A stretch of DNA of 64,000 nucleotides from Flavobacterium anseongense (GCF_021608185.1 NZ_JAKIHN010000005.1:62001-126000); one strand, 5' to 3'; positions 18,080 through 27,399 are shown, numbered from the stretch's first letter. The notes: generated from the sequence alone by a model not told the origin. Program-made: numbers and translations.

Positions 18080-18739
18080 ATGGCTTTAGATAAAAACGAC
18101 ATCGCAAAAAGAATAGCCAAAGAAGTAAAAGATAAATACTTTGTAAATCTTGGAATTGGTATCCCAACTTTGGTTGCCAATTATGTTCGTACCGATATAT
18201 CTGTTGAATTTCAAAGTGAAAACGGTGTGCTCGGAATGGGGCCATTTCCTTTTGAAGGTGAAGAAGATGCCGATATCATCAATGCCGGAAAACAGACAAT
18301 CACGACTTTACCCGGAGCAAGTTTCTTTGATTCGGCTTTTAGCTTTGGTATGATTCGCAGTCAAAAAGTAGATTTAACCATTCTTGGTGCGATGGAAGTT
18401 GCCGAAAACGGCGACATTGCCAACTGGAAAATTCCGGGAAAAATGGTTAAAGGAATGGGCGGCGCAATGGATTTAGTGGCTTCTGCCGAAAACATAATTG
18501 TTGCCATGATGCACGTGAACAAAGCCGGAGAAAGCAAAATATTAAAACGTTGTACGTTGCCATTAACCGGTGTTGGCTGTGTTAAAAAAGTGGTTACTGA
18601 ACTTGCCGTTTTAGAAATAACGCCAAAAGGGTTCAAACTTTTAGAACGCGCACCAGGCGTTTCTGTAGAACACATTATCGCTTCGACTGAAGCCGATTTA
18701 ATCATTGAAGGAGAAATTCCGGAGATGGTTATCGATTAA
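18080..18739 (+). CDS. scoB: 3-oxoacid CoA-transferase, subunit B
   Basis: Beta subunit carrying the catalytic Glu47 in QSENGVLGMGP, which forms the enzyme-CoA thioester. 219 residues, normal length. GIGIPTLVANY near the N-terminus and KMVKGMGGAMDLV in the middle fit the family. Partner of the gene just upstream; the 3' end overlaps the converging gene at 18729 by 11 bp. Confidence 0.94.
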   Translation: MALDKNDIAKRIAKEVKDKYFVNLGIGIPTLVANYVRTDISVEFQSENGVLGMGPFPFEGEEDADIINAGKQTITTLPGASFFDSAFSFGMIRSQKVDLTILGAMEVAENGDIANWKIPGKMVKGMGGAMDLVASAENIIVAMMHVNKAGESKILKRCTLPLTGVGCVKKVVTELAVLEITPKGFKLLERAPGVSVEHIIASTEADLIIEGEIPEMVID

Positions 18740-19118
18740 GATAATCCAATAAAACTTCTGAAGCATTGCCAAAAGTATTCACTTTTTCAGTGATGCTGAC
18801 TGCTCGTTTTTTATTCAGTTTATAGGTCAAATCAAATTCGGTGGTGAATAATATTGCCGACATAAATGGATTATTTATGTAAGTAACCAACTTATCGCGA
18901 GCCGCATCAATAGTGTTAATTTCGACTACTTCCTCTTGCTGGAATTTGTATTTAAGTTCCATTTTCAAAATGCCGCCTTCTACAATTGGGCGAACATAAA
19001 TATTCATCAAATCGGTATTCCCAATAGTTTTTGCTAAGGTTAATTTGGCAAAAGTTCCATCAGCCAAACTCGACTTGACATTGTTATAAAAATCGGAAAA
19101 GGTTTCGTTGAAAGACAT
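18729..19118 (-). CDS. Conserved-looking hypothetical protein, 129 residues
   Basis: No signal peptide or TM segment; predicted cytoplasmic, mixed alpha/beta. The middle part (KLTLAKTIGNTDLMNIYVRPI ... ELKYKF) resembles, from memory, an N-terminal domain that in some Bacteroidota precedes a SAM-dependent methyltransferase, but no SAM-binding glycine motif is present here, so the link is weak. The frame is uninterrupted, the ATG at 19118 is the first in-frame start, and codon use is like its neighbours. It overlaps scoB tail to tail by 11 bp. Confidence 0.7.
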   Translation of the reverse strand: MSFNETFSDFYNNVKSSLADGTFAKLTLAKTIGNTDLMNIYVRPIVEGGILKMELKYKFQQEEVVEINTIDAARDKLVTYINNPFMSAILFTTEFDLTYKLNKKRAVSITEKVNTFGNASEVLLDYLNR

Positions 19119-19150
19119 ATTTTGAATAAATTATTAAGCTGTAAAATTAC

Positions 19151-19921
19151 TTATTCCGGCGGAAACAGTTCCCTGTATGTTTTGAATTCTTTTCTAAAAG
19201 GTTTGCCTTTAGGCGTTTTGAGCTTACCCGACCATTTGCCATGGTTTAATGTGTAAAGAGTTGAATCTGAAAATGCAATTACGAAATCCTCATTTTCCTC
19301 ATTATAGGGTTTTGACTCATCACCACTGACTACAATTCTCTTTGAAGTAAAATACAAAACAGTATCACCAACAAAATGCGGCTCAAATCCGAAATAGTCA
19401 CTATACGGTCCATCTCCTACTGAGTCATATTTTGAGACCAATTGAAAATCATGGTTTTCTACAAAGAGTAAAAAGTTAGACTGAGTAAAGCCACAAGCTG
19501 GAACACCATAAGATATTTCAAAGAAACGATTATCTGCTTTTTTGCTTTTTCCATTTATAAAAACATCTTCATATAGCGACCACATTGGATCTTCATGGCT
19601 GGTGTAGGTATTCACCGGAATACATTGCAATAACTTGTTCTTAAGATAAAAATCAAGCCTGCATGAAGTAATTTCAATACTGTCTTTTGAATATCCCGTT
19701 TTCAGTGCAACCGCTAAAACCTTGTCTGCAATATTTAATTTCTTAAATTTTTCAAAGACTAAAGTATCTACTTTTAATACATTATCATATAGGTGCAAAG
19801 TATCAATACCCGCTAATTTACCTGTGCTGTGAAACTGATCAGGAATTTCATTGATTGGGTTCTTACCATCTTTACAGGAAAACAAAAATGGTATTAGCGC
19901 TAAGAAAAGGAGTTTTTCCAT
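19151..19921 (-). CDS. Lipoprotein of unknown function
   Basis: 256 residues from the ATG at 19921, which gives a clean lipoprotein signal MEKLLFLALIPFLFSC (lipidated Cys16). The frame extends upstream to 19972 but that would bury the signal. The body has many short beta-strands, and no catalytic motif was recognised. The start lies 9 bp after the end of the SpmAB gene, so it is probably co-transcribed with it. Confidence 0.75.
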   Translation of the reverse strand: MEKLLFLALIPFLFSCKDGKNPINEIPDQFHSTGKLAGIDTLHLYDNVLKVDTLVFEKFKKLNIADKVLAVALKTGYSKDSIEITSCRLDFYLKNKLLQCIPVNTYTSHEDPMWSLYEDVFINGKSKKADNRFFEISYGVPACGFTQSNFLLFVENHDFQLVSKYDSVGDGPYSDYFGFEPHFVGDTVLYFTSKRIVVSGDESKPYNEENEDFVIAFSDSTLYTLNHGKWSGKLKTPKGKPFRKEFKTYRELFPPE

Positions 19922-19929
19922 TTTACTAT

Positions 19930-21369
19930 TTAAAAAAACCAGATTGCTACGAAGATTGCGGTAATCACACAAATCAAATCTACCAAAAGCATGGTTCCAA
20001 GTGTGTAGCGTGTATTCTTCACATTGATACTTCCAAAGTAAACCGCAATTACATAAAATGTGCTTTCGGCACTACATTGAAAAATACTGCTTAATCTTCC
20101 CGTTAAGGAATCGGCTCCAAATGTATTCATCGAATCAATCAAAAAGCCTCTTGATCCTGCGGAACTAAAAGGACGAAGGATGGCAACGGGTAACGCATCC
20201 GTAATTCCTTTACTCACTCCCATATTAGAAAAACCAAACGCTATCCAATTACTAATAATTTCAAATAAACCGCTGTTTCTAAATAAAGATATGGCAACTA
20301 ACATTCCCAATACATAAGGGAAAATAGTAACTCCTGTTTTAACGCCATTATTCGCTCCCGAAACAAAAGCATCAAAAACAGTAGTTTTTGCTTCAACAAA
20401 TTTCTTCTCTTTAACAAAGGAAAATATCAAAGTAAAAGCAATAATCACCACTAATATCAAAGCCGAAAGATTAGAGGTAAAATAATTTTTTCCAATTAAA
20501 TCCAACTGGTTCACGTACATCAACAAACCAACTATAGCCGCAATTAATCCCATCAGGACCACAACCAAAGAGGCACTTTTGAAATTAATTTTCTGCTTGA
20601 TTCCAACAATAAGAAACGCCGCAATTGTACCTATAAAAGAGGTAATAATACACGGCAACATTACATCCGCAGGGTTCGTTGCGTTGGCCGCAGCTCTGTA
20701 ACCAATAATAGAAGTTGCTATTAAGGTAAGTCCCGAAGCGTGCAAACACATAAACATAATTTGTGCATCACTTGCTTTGTCTTTTTCAGGATTTATTTCT
20801 TGTAAACTTTCCATTGCTTTTAATCCAAATGGTGTTGCAGCGGAATCTAATCCAAGGAAATTTGCTGCAAAATTCAAGGTCATGTAGGATATAGATGGAT
20901 GGTCTTTTGGAATACTCGGAAACACTTTTACAAAAACCGGACTCAATGCTTTAGCCAATTTTTCTGAGGCTCCTGAAATGATTAAGAGTTGCATTAATCC
21001 GCAGAAAAATGCCAAATACGCAATCAATGGAAGGATTAAATCGAGTAAACTGCTCTTGCAGGTTGGCAACAATCCATCCGATTTTTGAATGCCCGAATAA
21101 ATTTTAACAGTCTTAGCTTTATAAACATAAGTAGTATCTGCATTGAGAGTATCCCTATTGATAATCATGGTCTGTTCAGGCGCTTTTTTGATGCTGTCCA
21201 TGATAAATTTTGGCAGTTGTTCCAAATACTTTTCGGAAATTAAAATCGGATCATCTTTTTTTCCATTGAGAACATTGTCAATAGTATAGCTGCTTCCGAT
21301 AGACAAACTGAATATTACAAAAGCTATAGAGGAAACAAAAATAGCCAGCCAAAATCTACTTAAAACCAT
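19930..21369 (-). CDS. Fused spore maturation-like protein SpmA-SpmB (nucleoside recognition Gate domains)
   Basis: 479-residue inner-membrane protein with two Gate (nucleoside_recog) domains, one in each half, joined where sporulating Firmicutes have separate SpmA and SpmB. First half: a TM, then a soluble loop of about 70 residues (about 28-100), then LPLIAYLAFFCGLMQLL and the SpmA signature NFAANFLGLDSAATPFGLKA. Second half: KTGVTIFPYVLGMLVAI and LPVAILRPFSSAGSRGFL, the SpmB signature. Such fusions are common outside spore formers, where the function is unknown; proposals centre on transport. Confidence 0.88.
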   Translation of the reverse strand: MVLSRFWLAIFVSSIAFVIFSLSIGSSYTIDNVLNGKKDDPILISEKYLEQLPKFIMDSIKKAPEQTMIINRDTLNADTTYVYKAKTVKIYSGIQKSDGLLPTCKSSLLDLILPLIAYLAFFCGLMQLLIISGASEKLAKALSPVFVKVFPSIPKDHPSISYMTLNFAANFLGLDSAATPFGLKAMESLQEINPEKDKASDAQIMFMCLHASGLTLIATSIIGYRAAANATNPADVMLPCIITSFIGTIAAFLIVGIKQKINFKSASLVVVLMGLIAAIVGLLMYVNQLDLIGKNYFTSNLSALILVVIIAFTLIFSFVKEKKFVEAKTTVFDAFVSGANNGVKTGVTIFPYVLGMLVAISLFRNSGLFEIISNWIAFGFSNMGVSKGITDALPVAILRPFSSAGSRGFLIDSMNTFGADSLTGRLSSIFQCSAESTFYVIAVYFGSINVKNTRYTLGTMLLVDLICVITAIFVAIWFF

Positions 21370-21516
21370 AAGTTGTTTTTTTGTAAATATAGCATTTATC
21401 GATTTTGAATTAAAAAATTAAGTTCAAATTTTATTGCTGCAGTTACAACCTATTAAACAAAAGCTAAATTTATCTGATTATTTTTCAATAAAACATTAAT
21501 ATTAACCTAGTGTTTA

Positions 21517-21524
21517 TATATTTG
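21517..21524 (+). promoter_or_regulatory. -7 promoter element for the subtilase gene
   Basis: TATATTTG fits TAnnTTTG, 38 bp before the ATG at 21563. There is no good TTG -33 element. Confidence 0.5.
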
Positions 21525-21562
21525 CTGACTTTTAGTTATAAAATATTCATTTCTATAAAATT

Positions 21563-24514
21563 ATGAAAAAGAATTACTTCTTATTCCTAACAATTTTTTT
21601 TGTTTCGTGTACTGTTTTTGGGCAATCACAGGAAGATGTCAAAAAAATTATTGCCAACTATGATTTGGTAAAATTGAAAAAAACAGAAGACTTTTACAGA
21701 AAAAAAGAACAGGCTGATAAGCGAAAAGCCATTGCTGTTGCTTTAAGTAAAAATTGGCCACTTATTATCAAAGATGCTGATGGAAATTTTTCTGAATTAA
21801 TGAGACTTACTGCAGATGGTTTCCCTCTTTATTATTCCACACAAAATGTAAATGCCGCAAGATCTACCAGAGCCAATCACTTAAATTCAGGAGGTTCTTT
21901 AGGTTTAACTTTAAATGGCCAGGGAATGGTTGCCAGAGTATGGGACGGTGGAAATGTTAGAGCTAGCCATACTGCTTTTGGCGGAAGGGTTGCTGTAATT
22001 GACAACCCGACAAGCACATCAACTGTTGCACATGCAACACACGTTTGTGGAACTATGGTTGCCGCTGCTAGCCCAGCTTCTGTAAAAGGCATGGCGTATC
22101 AAGCTAATGCCAGAACATTCGACTGGAATTCTGACGATTCTGAAGCTATTTCAGAAGCACAACTTGGAATGCTTATCTCTAATCACTCTTATGGTGTTCC
22201 TATCACAAGTAACGGTGAAACATTGCCTGCATGGTTCATTGGTGCTTATACTTCTGAAGCTTATGTTTGGGATGAACTTGCTTACAATGCGCCCTATTTT
22301 TTACCAGTAATGTCGGCAGGAAATGATGGTCAAAATGAGAATAATGCTGAACCAATTTTATTTGAATATGACAAACTAACTTCTAATAAAACTGCTAAAA
22401 ATAATTTAGTTGTCGCCAGTTGCGAAGATGTTTCTACGCAAAGCAACGGGACAGTTGATACCTCGACCATAACCATCAGTTCATTTAGCAGCCAAGGACC
22501 AACAGATGATTTTAGAGTAAAACCGGATATTACAGGGAACGGATCAAGTTTAACCTCAACATCAAATACAAGCAACACAGCTACAACTATTATGTCTGGT
22601 ACATCTATGGCTTCGCCAAATGTTGCCGGAACTTTAGTTTTAATTCAGCAACATTATAAAAATGTAACCAATAGCTTTATGCGTGCTGCTACACTAAAAG
22701 GTTTAGCTTGTCATACTGCTGATGACGCAGGAAATCCAGGTCCTGATGCTAATTTTGGATGGGGATTATTAAATGCTAAAAAGGCAGCTGAAACAATTAC
22801 TTCTAACGGATTAACTTCATGGATTTCGGAAGAAAATTTAAACACGGGACAAGTTTTCACTATGAATGTGAATTCAAACGGAACTACTCCTTTAATTGCC
22901 TCGATTACCTGGACAGATTTACCTGGTGAAGTAAACAACGGAAGTGGAGGTTTACCTGCAAATGATCCAACTCCTGCCTTAGTAAATGATTTAGATATTA
23001 GAATAACAAGAAACGCCACAACCTATTTCCCTTGGAAATTAAATTCTGATCCAAGCTTACCGGCAGTAAGAACAGGAGATAATGCTGTAGATAATGTTGA
23101 ACAGGTAAAAATTAACACACCAACTGCCGGAGAATATACCATTACTGTAACTTCTAAAGGAACTTTAGTGACTGGAAGTCAAAAATATTCTTTGGTTATT
23201 ACCGGTATCAGCTCAGCTTTTGCAATTAATTCAACCTCAGATAATTTAACTGTTTGTGCTAGTCAAAATGCCGTTTATACTTTTAACTATTCTCAAACAG
23301 GTTCAGGGACAACATCATTTTCAGCAGTTGATTTGCCAAGTGGAGCAACTGCTTCGTTTTCTCCGGCTACTTTAAGTGCTAACGGAACAGTTACTATGAC
23401 AATTTCAGGCCTGACAAATGTTACGCCTAATGAATATTTTGTTGGAATCAGAGGAACAGGTGCTACTGAAACCGAAACCAGATATAAGTCGTTACGCGTA
23501 TTCAATGCAACTTTCCAACCGGTAGCTTTGCAAAGTCCAACAAATGGTCAAAACGGAATGTCAACTACTACAAATTTAGAGTGGAATAGTCAACCAAATG
23601 CCCAACTCTATAGGATTCAGGTTTCAACATCTCCAATCTTTACAACTTTAGTAACTGAAGATTTTGTAACTGCTAATGAATACCAAATTACCGGACTAAG
23701 TCAGGCAACTAGATATTATTGGAGAGTAATTCCTTCTAATGATTGTGGAACCGGTTCCGCGGCGAATGCGACTGTTTACTCATTTGACACCGGAACATTA
23801 TCATGTGACCAAACGTTTACGGCAACTGATTTTTCAAATAATTTTATTGATACTATTCCAAACTCAGAAGCAAGTGTTCCGTTAACAATTACCGGAGGCT
23901 ATACCATTGGAGACATTAATGTAAATATGGGTATTACACATACGTGGATTGGAGATATAACCGTAACCCTTGAAGGTCCTGCTGCTATTGGAAGTCCTGT
24001 TTTTACTTTATTGGATATTCCATGTGGGGATAATCAAGATATCGTTTGTACTATGGATGATGATGGTGATGCTCCGGCTTGTACCGGAATTCCGGCTGTG
24101 TCAGGAAATATTTCGCCTGTTAGTCCTTTAAGCGATTTAAACACTTTGCCTGCTGATGGTCAATGGATTTTAAAAGTTTTTGATCACAACAATGAAGATG
24201 GTGGAACTATTGATAGCTTCAGCATTAACTTATGCCGGGTTCAAGTCGCGTTATCCGTTGCTACGAATCCAATTTTGAATAGTAGTGTTTATCCAAACCC
24301 AACTAAAGGTATCGTGAATGTTTCGATTCCGGAATTGACAGATAAAGCAACTATAAATTTATACGACTTGCAGGGAAGACAAATTCTTTCAAAAGATACC
24401 AACCAAGTGACTACTTCATTTGGAATTGAAAATCTTCAGGACGGAATTTATTTAGTTACTATACAAAATGATTTGGGATCGATTACTAAAAAGATAGTCT
24501 TGAGAAGAAACTAA
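21563..24514 (+). CDS. Secreted S8 subtilisin-like peptidase with P domain and T9SS sorting tail
   Basis: 983-residue exported protease. Signal peptide 1-20 (ending VFGQ). Peptidase S8 domain, about 100-395: Asp128 (RVWDGG), His157 (HATHVCGT), oxyanion Asn254 (SAGNDG), Ser348 (GTSMASP), so it should be active. HATH replaces the usual HGTH. After a beta-sandwich region (about 400-640) come a fibronectin-III-like domain (about 655-745), a proprotein-convertase P domain (about 755-895) and a type A T9SS C-terminal domain (last about 75 residues, VYPNPTKGIVN ... GIYLVTI ... KKIVLRRN). The tail predicts secretion through the type IX system and cleavage at the surface. Single gene with its own terminator. 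Confidence 0.94.
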   Translation: MKKNYFLFLTIFFVSCTVFGQSQEDVKKIIANYDLVKLKKTEDFYRKKEQADKRKAIAVALSKNWPLIIKDADGNFSELMRLTADGFPLYYSTQNVNAARSTRANHLNSGGSLGLTLNGQGMVARVWDGGNVRASHTAFGGRVAVIDNPTSTSTVAHATHVCGTMVAAASPASVKGMAYQANARTFDWNSDDSEAISEAQLGMLISNHSYGVPITSNGETLPAWFIGAYTSEAYVWDELAYNAPYFLPVMSAGNDGQNENNAEPILFEYDKLTSNKTAKNNLVVASCEDVSTQSNGTVDTSTITISSFSSQGPTDDFRVKPDITGNGSSLTSTSNTSNTATTIMSGTSMASPNVAGTLVLIQQHYKNVTNSFMRAATLKGLACHTADDAGNPGPDANFGWGLLNAKKAAETITSNGLTSWISEENLNTGQVFTMNVNSNGTTPLIASITWTDLPGEVNNGSGGLPANDPTPALVNDLDIRITRNATTYFPWKLNSDPSLPAVRTGDNAVDNVEQVKINTPTAGEYTITVTSKGTLVTGSQKYSLVITGISSAFAINSTSDNLTVCASQNAVYTFNYSQTGSGTTSFSAVDLPSGATASFSPATLSANGTVTMTISGLTNVTPNEYFVGIRGTGATETETRYKSLRVFNATFQPVALQSPTNGQNGMSTTTNLEWNSQPNAQLYRIQVSTSPIFTTLVTEDFVTANEYQITGLSQATRYYWRVIPSNDCGTGSAANATVYSFDTGTLSCDQTFTATDFSNNFIDTIPNSEASVPLTITGGYTIGDINVNMGITHTWIGDITVTLEGPAAIGSPVFTLLDIPCGDNQDIVCTMDDDGDAPACTGIPAVSGNISPVSPLSDLNTLPADGQWILKVFDHNNEDGGTIDSFSINLCRVQVALSVATNPILNSSVYPNPTKGIVNVSIPELTDKATINLYDLQGRQILSKDTNQVTTSFGIENLQDGIYLVTIQNDLGSITKKIVLRRN

Positions 24515-24517
24515 AAC

Positions 24518-24553
24518 TACGTAAAAAAGCCTCGATTAAATCGAGGCTTTTTT
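24518..24553. terminator. Bidirectional terminator after the subtilase gene
   Basis: AAAAAAGCCTCGATT and its complement AATCGAGGCTTTTTT form a strong stem around a 1-nt to 3-nt loop, with A and T runs on either side. It serves the subtilase gene and the converging exonuclease gene. Confidence 0.9.
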
Positions 24554-25266
24554 TATACATGAATAATTTCATCGTCAATCAATAAATCTTCCCGTCGCAG
24601 TCGGAGGAAGATTTGTGCTACGGCAATAACATCTTTCTCGCAATAGATTACAATTCTGTCAATGTCTTTTTCGACATAATAAACGTATGCCACCTGACTT
24701 CCGTCGATATCACCTTTTGGTGATGGAATTCCGAGAATTTTAGTTAATAATTTTAATGAAGTGAAATGTTTGTAGTCGCCAAATTTCCACAACTCCAATG
24801 TGTCTAAATGTGGAATTTCCCATGGTTTTTTACCAAATAAATTCAGTTTGTTCGGAATAGCAATTTGGTTAATTATCATTCTTCGGGCAATAAACGGAAT
24901 GTCAAATTCCTTGGCGTTATGGCCACACAAAACATGCTGTGCCTGATTAAAGTGATTGTCCAATAAATTAGAAAAATCCTTTAAAATCTTTTTCTCTTCA
25001 CCAAAAAATGAAGTAACTCTAAAATTTCTAATATCGCCTTTATTGACAAAATAGCCAACCGAAATACAGACAATTTTTCCAAACTCAGCCCAAATTCCGG
25101 CGCGGTCGTAAAACTCATCCGGAGTAAATTCGTCACGTCTTTGGTACTGTGTTTTTTGTTCCCAAAGCTGTTTCATATCATCATCCAAAGAAAGAAAGTT
25201 TTCTTCTTCGGGAACAGTTTCAATATCGAGAAAAAGGATGTTATTGAGATTTATTTTTTCTATCAT
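24553..25266 (-). CDS. PolB-like 3'-5' exonuclease domain protein
   Basis: 237-residue DEDD-type nuclease. Exo I motif FLDIETVPEE (Asp14, Glu16), Exo II GHNAKEFDIPFIARRM (Asp at about 123) and Exo III CEKDVIAVAQ are all present. It fits the family of stand-alone DNA polymerase B exonuclease-like proteins (PF10108) common in Bacteroidota; substrate unknown. It is the last gene before the converging subtilase gene. Confidence 0.85.
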   Translation of the reverse strand: MIEKINLNNILFLDIETVPEEENFLSLDDDMKQLWEQKTQYQRRDEFTPDEFYDRAGIWAEFGKIVCISVGYFVNKGDIRNFRVTSFFGEEKKILKDFSNLLDNHFNQAQHVLCGHNAKEFDIPFIARRMIINQIAIPNKLNLFGKKPWEIPHLDTLELWKFGDYKHFTSLKLLTKILGIPSPKGDIDGSQVAYVYYVEKDIDRIVIYCEKDVIAVAQIFLRLRREDLLIDDEIIHV

Positions 25267-25332
25267 TTTGAATAAATTTAGGAATTTACCGACTAAAATT
25301 AAATAATGTAATTCAAATATGAAAGAAAAATT

Positions 25333-25803
25333 TTAAAAAAGTGATTGCTGTTGTGATGGACTTTCATGTTCTAACAACCATTTTTTGCGCCACAAACCGC
25401 CGGCATAACCGGTTAACGAACCATCGGTTCCAATTACGCGATGACATGGAACAACAATCCAAAGCGGATTTCTTCCGTTGGCTGAAGCCACTGCTCGTAT
25501 GGCTTTTACATCGCCGATTTTTTTGGATAAATCGAGATAGGATATGGTTTTCCCAAAAGGAATATTCAACAATTCCTGCCAAACTTTTTGCTGAAAATCG
25601 GTCCCTTGTGGATTTAGTTTGAAGTCGAATTGGTTTCGTTGCCCATTAAAATATTCTTTAAGTTGGGAAACGCATTCCTTGAGTTGTGGTGGAATTTTTT
25701 TCGAAACTGTGCCTTCGCTTAAAACAGAAATTTCGGAAATGCCTTTTTCGTCTCCAACGATTTTGGTGATTCCGAGTGGTGATTCTATGAAAGCTGTTTC
25801 CAT
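25333..25803 (-). CDS. ogt: Methylated-DNA-protein-cysteine methyltransferase
   Basis: Suicide repair protein that removes alkyl groups from O6-guanine. 156 residues. The acceptor Cys120 is in the PCHRV motif, followed by GYAGGLWRKKWLLEHE, and the Asn hinge and helix-turn-helix part (FGKTISYLDLSKKIG) are normal. No Ada-type N-terminal domain. The start is ATG 25803. Confidence 0.95.
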   Translation of the reverse strand: METAFIESPLGITKIVGDEKGISEISVLSEGTVSKKIPPQLKECVSQLKEYFNGQRNQFDFKLNPQGTDFQQKVWQELLNIPFGKTISYLDLSKKIGDVKAIRAVASANGRNPLWIVVPCHRVIGTDGSLTGYAGGLWRKKWLLEHESPSQQQSLF

Positions 25804-25824
25804 TGGATAAAGTTAGTTATTTAA

Positions 25825-25861
25825 CCACAAAGAACACGAAGAAGGCACAAAGTTCACAAAG
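25825..25861. repeat. Short intergenic repeat of the CACAAAG/CTTTGTG type
   Basis: Contains CCACAAAGAACACGAAG, GGCACAAAG and TTCACAAAG in 37 bp. Its complement (CTTTGTGAACTTTGTG) resembles the repeats just upstream of trpS at 50361-50409. It lies between ogt and the cytochrome gene. Confidence 0.5.
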
Positions 25862-25863
25862 AT

Positions 25864-26244
25864 TTATTTCGAAAAAGTATAGATGTAATCCTCTAAGGCT
25901 TTCAATTGGTCATCGCTCATGCTTTTGGTGATGGCGAAATTGGTTTTCATAATGTCGTACTGACTTGGGTCGATAATTGGGTCGCTTTCTTCTTTTAGGA
26001 ATAGCACAATGCTTGCGTTTTTTTCTTTGTAGATTTTAGCAATTTCCTGCAGACTTGGTCCGATTATTTTTTGGTCGGGTTTGTGGCAGGCGATGCAATT
26101 TCCTTCGCCTTCAAAAAGTTCCTGACCCGAAATTTTTTTGGTTACTTCGTTATTGGTTGGTTTGTCAAAACTTTCCTGATTGTCATTTTTGCAAGACACG
26201 AATGTGAACATTGCAATAATTAATAGTAAATAAATGTTTTTCAT
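25864..26244 (-). CDS. Cytochrome c lipoprotein
   Basis: 126-residue lipoprotein (lipidated Cys18 in FTFVSC) with one class I cytochrome c domain. The haem-binding motif is Cys50-I-A-Cys53-His54, and a plausible axial Met is in DIMKTNFAIT. It should be an electron carrier tethered on the periplasmic side of a membrane. The partner oxidoreductase is not evident. It lies next to the heme genes but is separated from hemB by a repeat element, so co-transcription is uncertain. Confidence 0.88.
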   Translation of the reverse strand: MKNIYLLLIIAMFTFVSCKNDNQESFDKPTNNEVTKKISGQELFEGEGNCIACHKPDQKIIGPSLQEIAKIYKEKNASIVLFLKEESDPIIDPSQYDIMKTNFAITKSMSDDQLKALEDYIYTFSK

Positions 26245-26273
26245 GGATTACAAAAATTCAATACGTTTTTTAA

Positions 26274-26395
26274 TTAGCCCCGATGGGAGCGAACTACCTT
26301 GTAGTGCGGACAGCAGGAATATGGATAACTGATAAAGCCCGAGCCTTTCGCTCCTTCCTTCGATACTTCTTCTTCACTCCGTAAAGGCTAGCTCA
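26274..26395. repeat. Dispersed intergenic repeat, diverged copy 2
   Basis: The stretch begins TAGCCCCGATGGGAGCG and ends AGGCTAGCTCAGG; read on the minus strand it runs from GAGCTAG to CATCGGGGCTA, the same end signatures as the element at 17225-17318. The inner part is largely different (includes GACAGCAGGAATATGG). It fills the gap between hemB and the cytochrome gene. Membership in one family is by eye. Confidence 0.45.
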
Positions 26396-26403
26396 GGATG
26401 ATT

Positions 26404-27399
26404 TTACTTGTTCAATAAAATTGCTGCTTCTTTGGCAAAATAGGTCGAAATCAAACTGGCACCTGCACGTTTAATGCACATCAATTGCTCCATCATGATT
26501 TTGTCATGGTCGAGCCAACCTCTTTCGGAAGCCGCTTTAATCATAGCATATTCGCCCGAAACATGGAAAACCGTTACCGGAACATTGACCGCATTTTTGA
26601 CTTCACGAACAATATCTAAATACGCAATTCCGGGTTTTACCATGACCATGTCGGCGCCTTCTTCTACATCCATAAGCGCTTCTTTGACAGCTTCGATGCG
26701 GTTGGCGTAATCCATTTGGTAGGTCTTTTTATCTTTTGGAACTTCGACATCAGCTTCTCTTGGCGCACTGTCTAAAGCATCGCGAAACGGACCATAAAAC
26801 GCTGAAGCATATTTAGCAGAATAACTCATGATACCAACATTCGAAAATCCGGCTGCGTCTAAACCTTGACGCAATCGTAAAACACGTCCATCCATCATGT
26901 CACTTGGTGCAACAAAATCGGCTCCGGCTTGTGCGTGCGAAACAGCCATTTTTACCAAAGCTTCGTTGGTTGCATCGTTGGCAATATCACCGTTTTCTAT
27001 AATTCCGTCGTGACCGTAAATTGAATATGGATCGAGAGCTACATCAGGCATAACAATCATTTCGGGACAAGCGGCTTTGATGGCTTTGATAGCTTGCTGC
27101 ATCAATCCGTTTGGATTCCACGCTTCTTTTCCGGTGTTGTCTTTTAGGCTTTCATCGACTTTTACATAGATGTTTACGGCACGGATTCCCAGAGCGTAAA
27201 TTTCTTTTACTTCTTCAACGGTTAAGTCTAATGAACGACGAAATATTCCCGGCATGGATGGAATTTCTGATTTATAGTTTTCGCCTTCGGCGATGAACAT
27301 TGGGAACATAAAATCGCTTGGACTTAATGTTGTTTCGCGAACTAAGGAACGAATGCTTTCGTTAACGCGTAATCTTCTGCCTCTTTGTAATGGGAACAT
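26404..27399 (-). CDS. hemB: Porphobilinogen synthase (delta-aminolevulinate dehydratase)
   Basis: Condenses two 5-aminolevulinate to porphobilinogen. 331 residues. Schiff-base lysines: Lys196 (YSAKYASAFYGPF) and Lys255 (VMVKPGIAYLD). The metal-switch region reads DVALDPYSIYGHDG (119-132), where zinc enzymes have a cysteine triplet; this Asp-rich form is the zinc-independent, Mg2+-dependent type. A palindromic repeat sits immediately upstream of its start. Confidence 0.97.
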   Translation of the reverse strand: MFPLQRGRRLRVNESIRSLVRETTLSPSDFMFPMFIAEGENYKSEIPSMPGIFRRSLDLTVEEVKEIYALGIRAVNIYVKVDESLKDNTGKEAWNPNGLMQQAIKAIKAACPEMIVMPDVALDPYSIYGHDGIIENGDIANDATNEALVKMAVSHAQAGADFVAPSDMMDGRVLRLRQGLDAAGFSNVGIMSYSAKYASAFYGPFRDALDSAPREADVEVPKDKKTYQMDYANRIEAVKEALMDVEEGADMVMVKPGIAYLDIVREVKNAVNVPVTVFHVSGEYAMIKAASERGWLDHDKIMMEQLMCIKRAGASLISTYFAKEAAILLNK

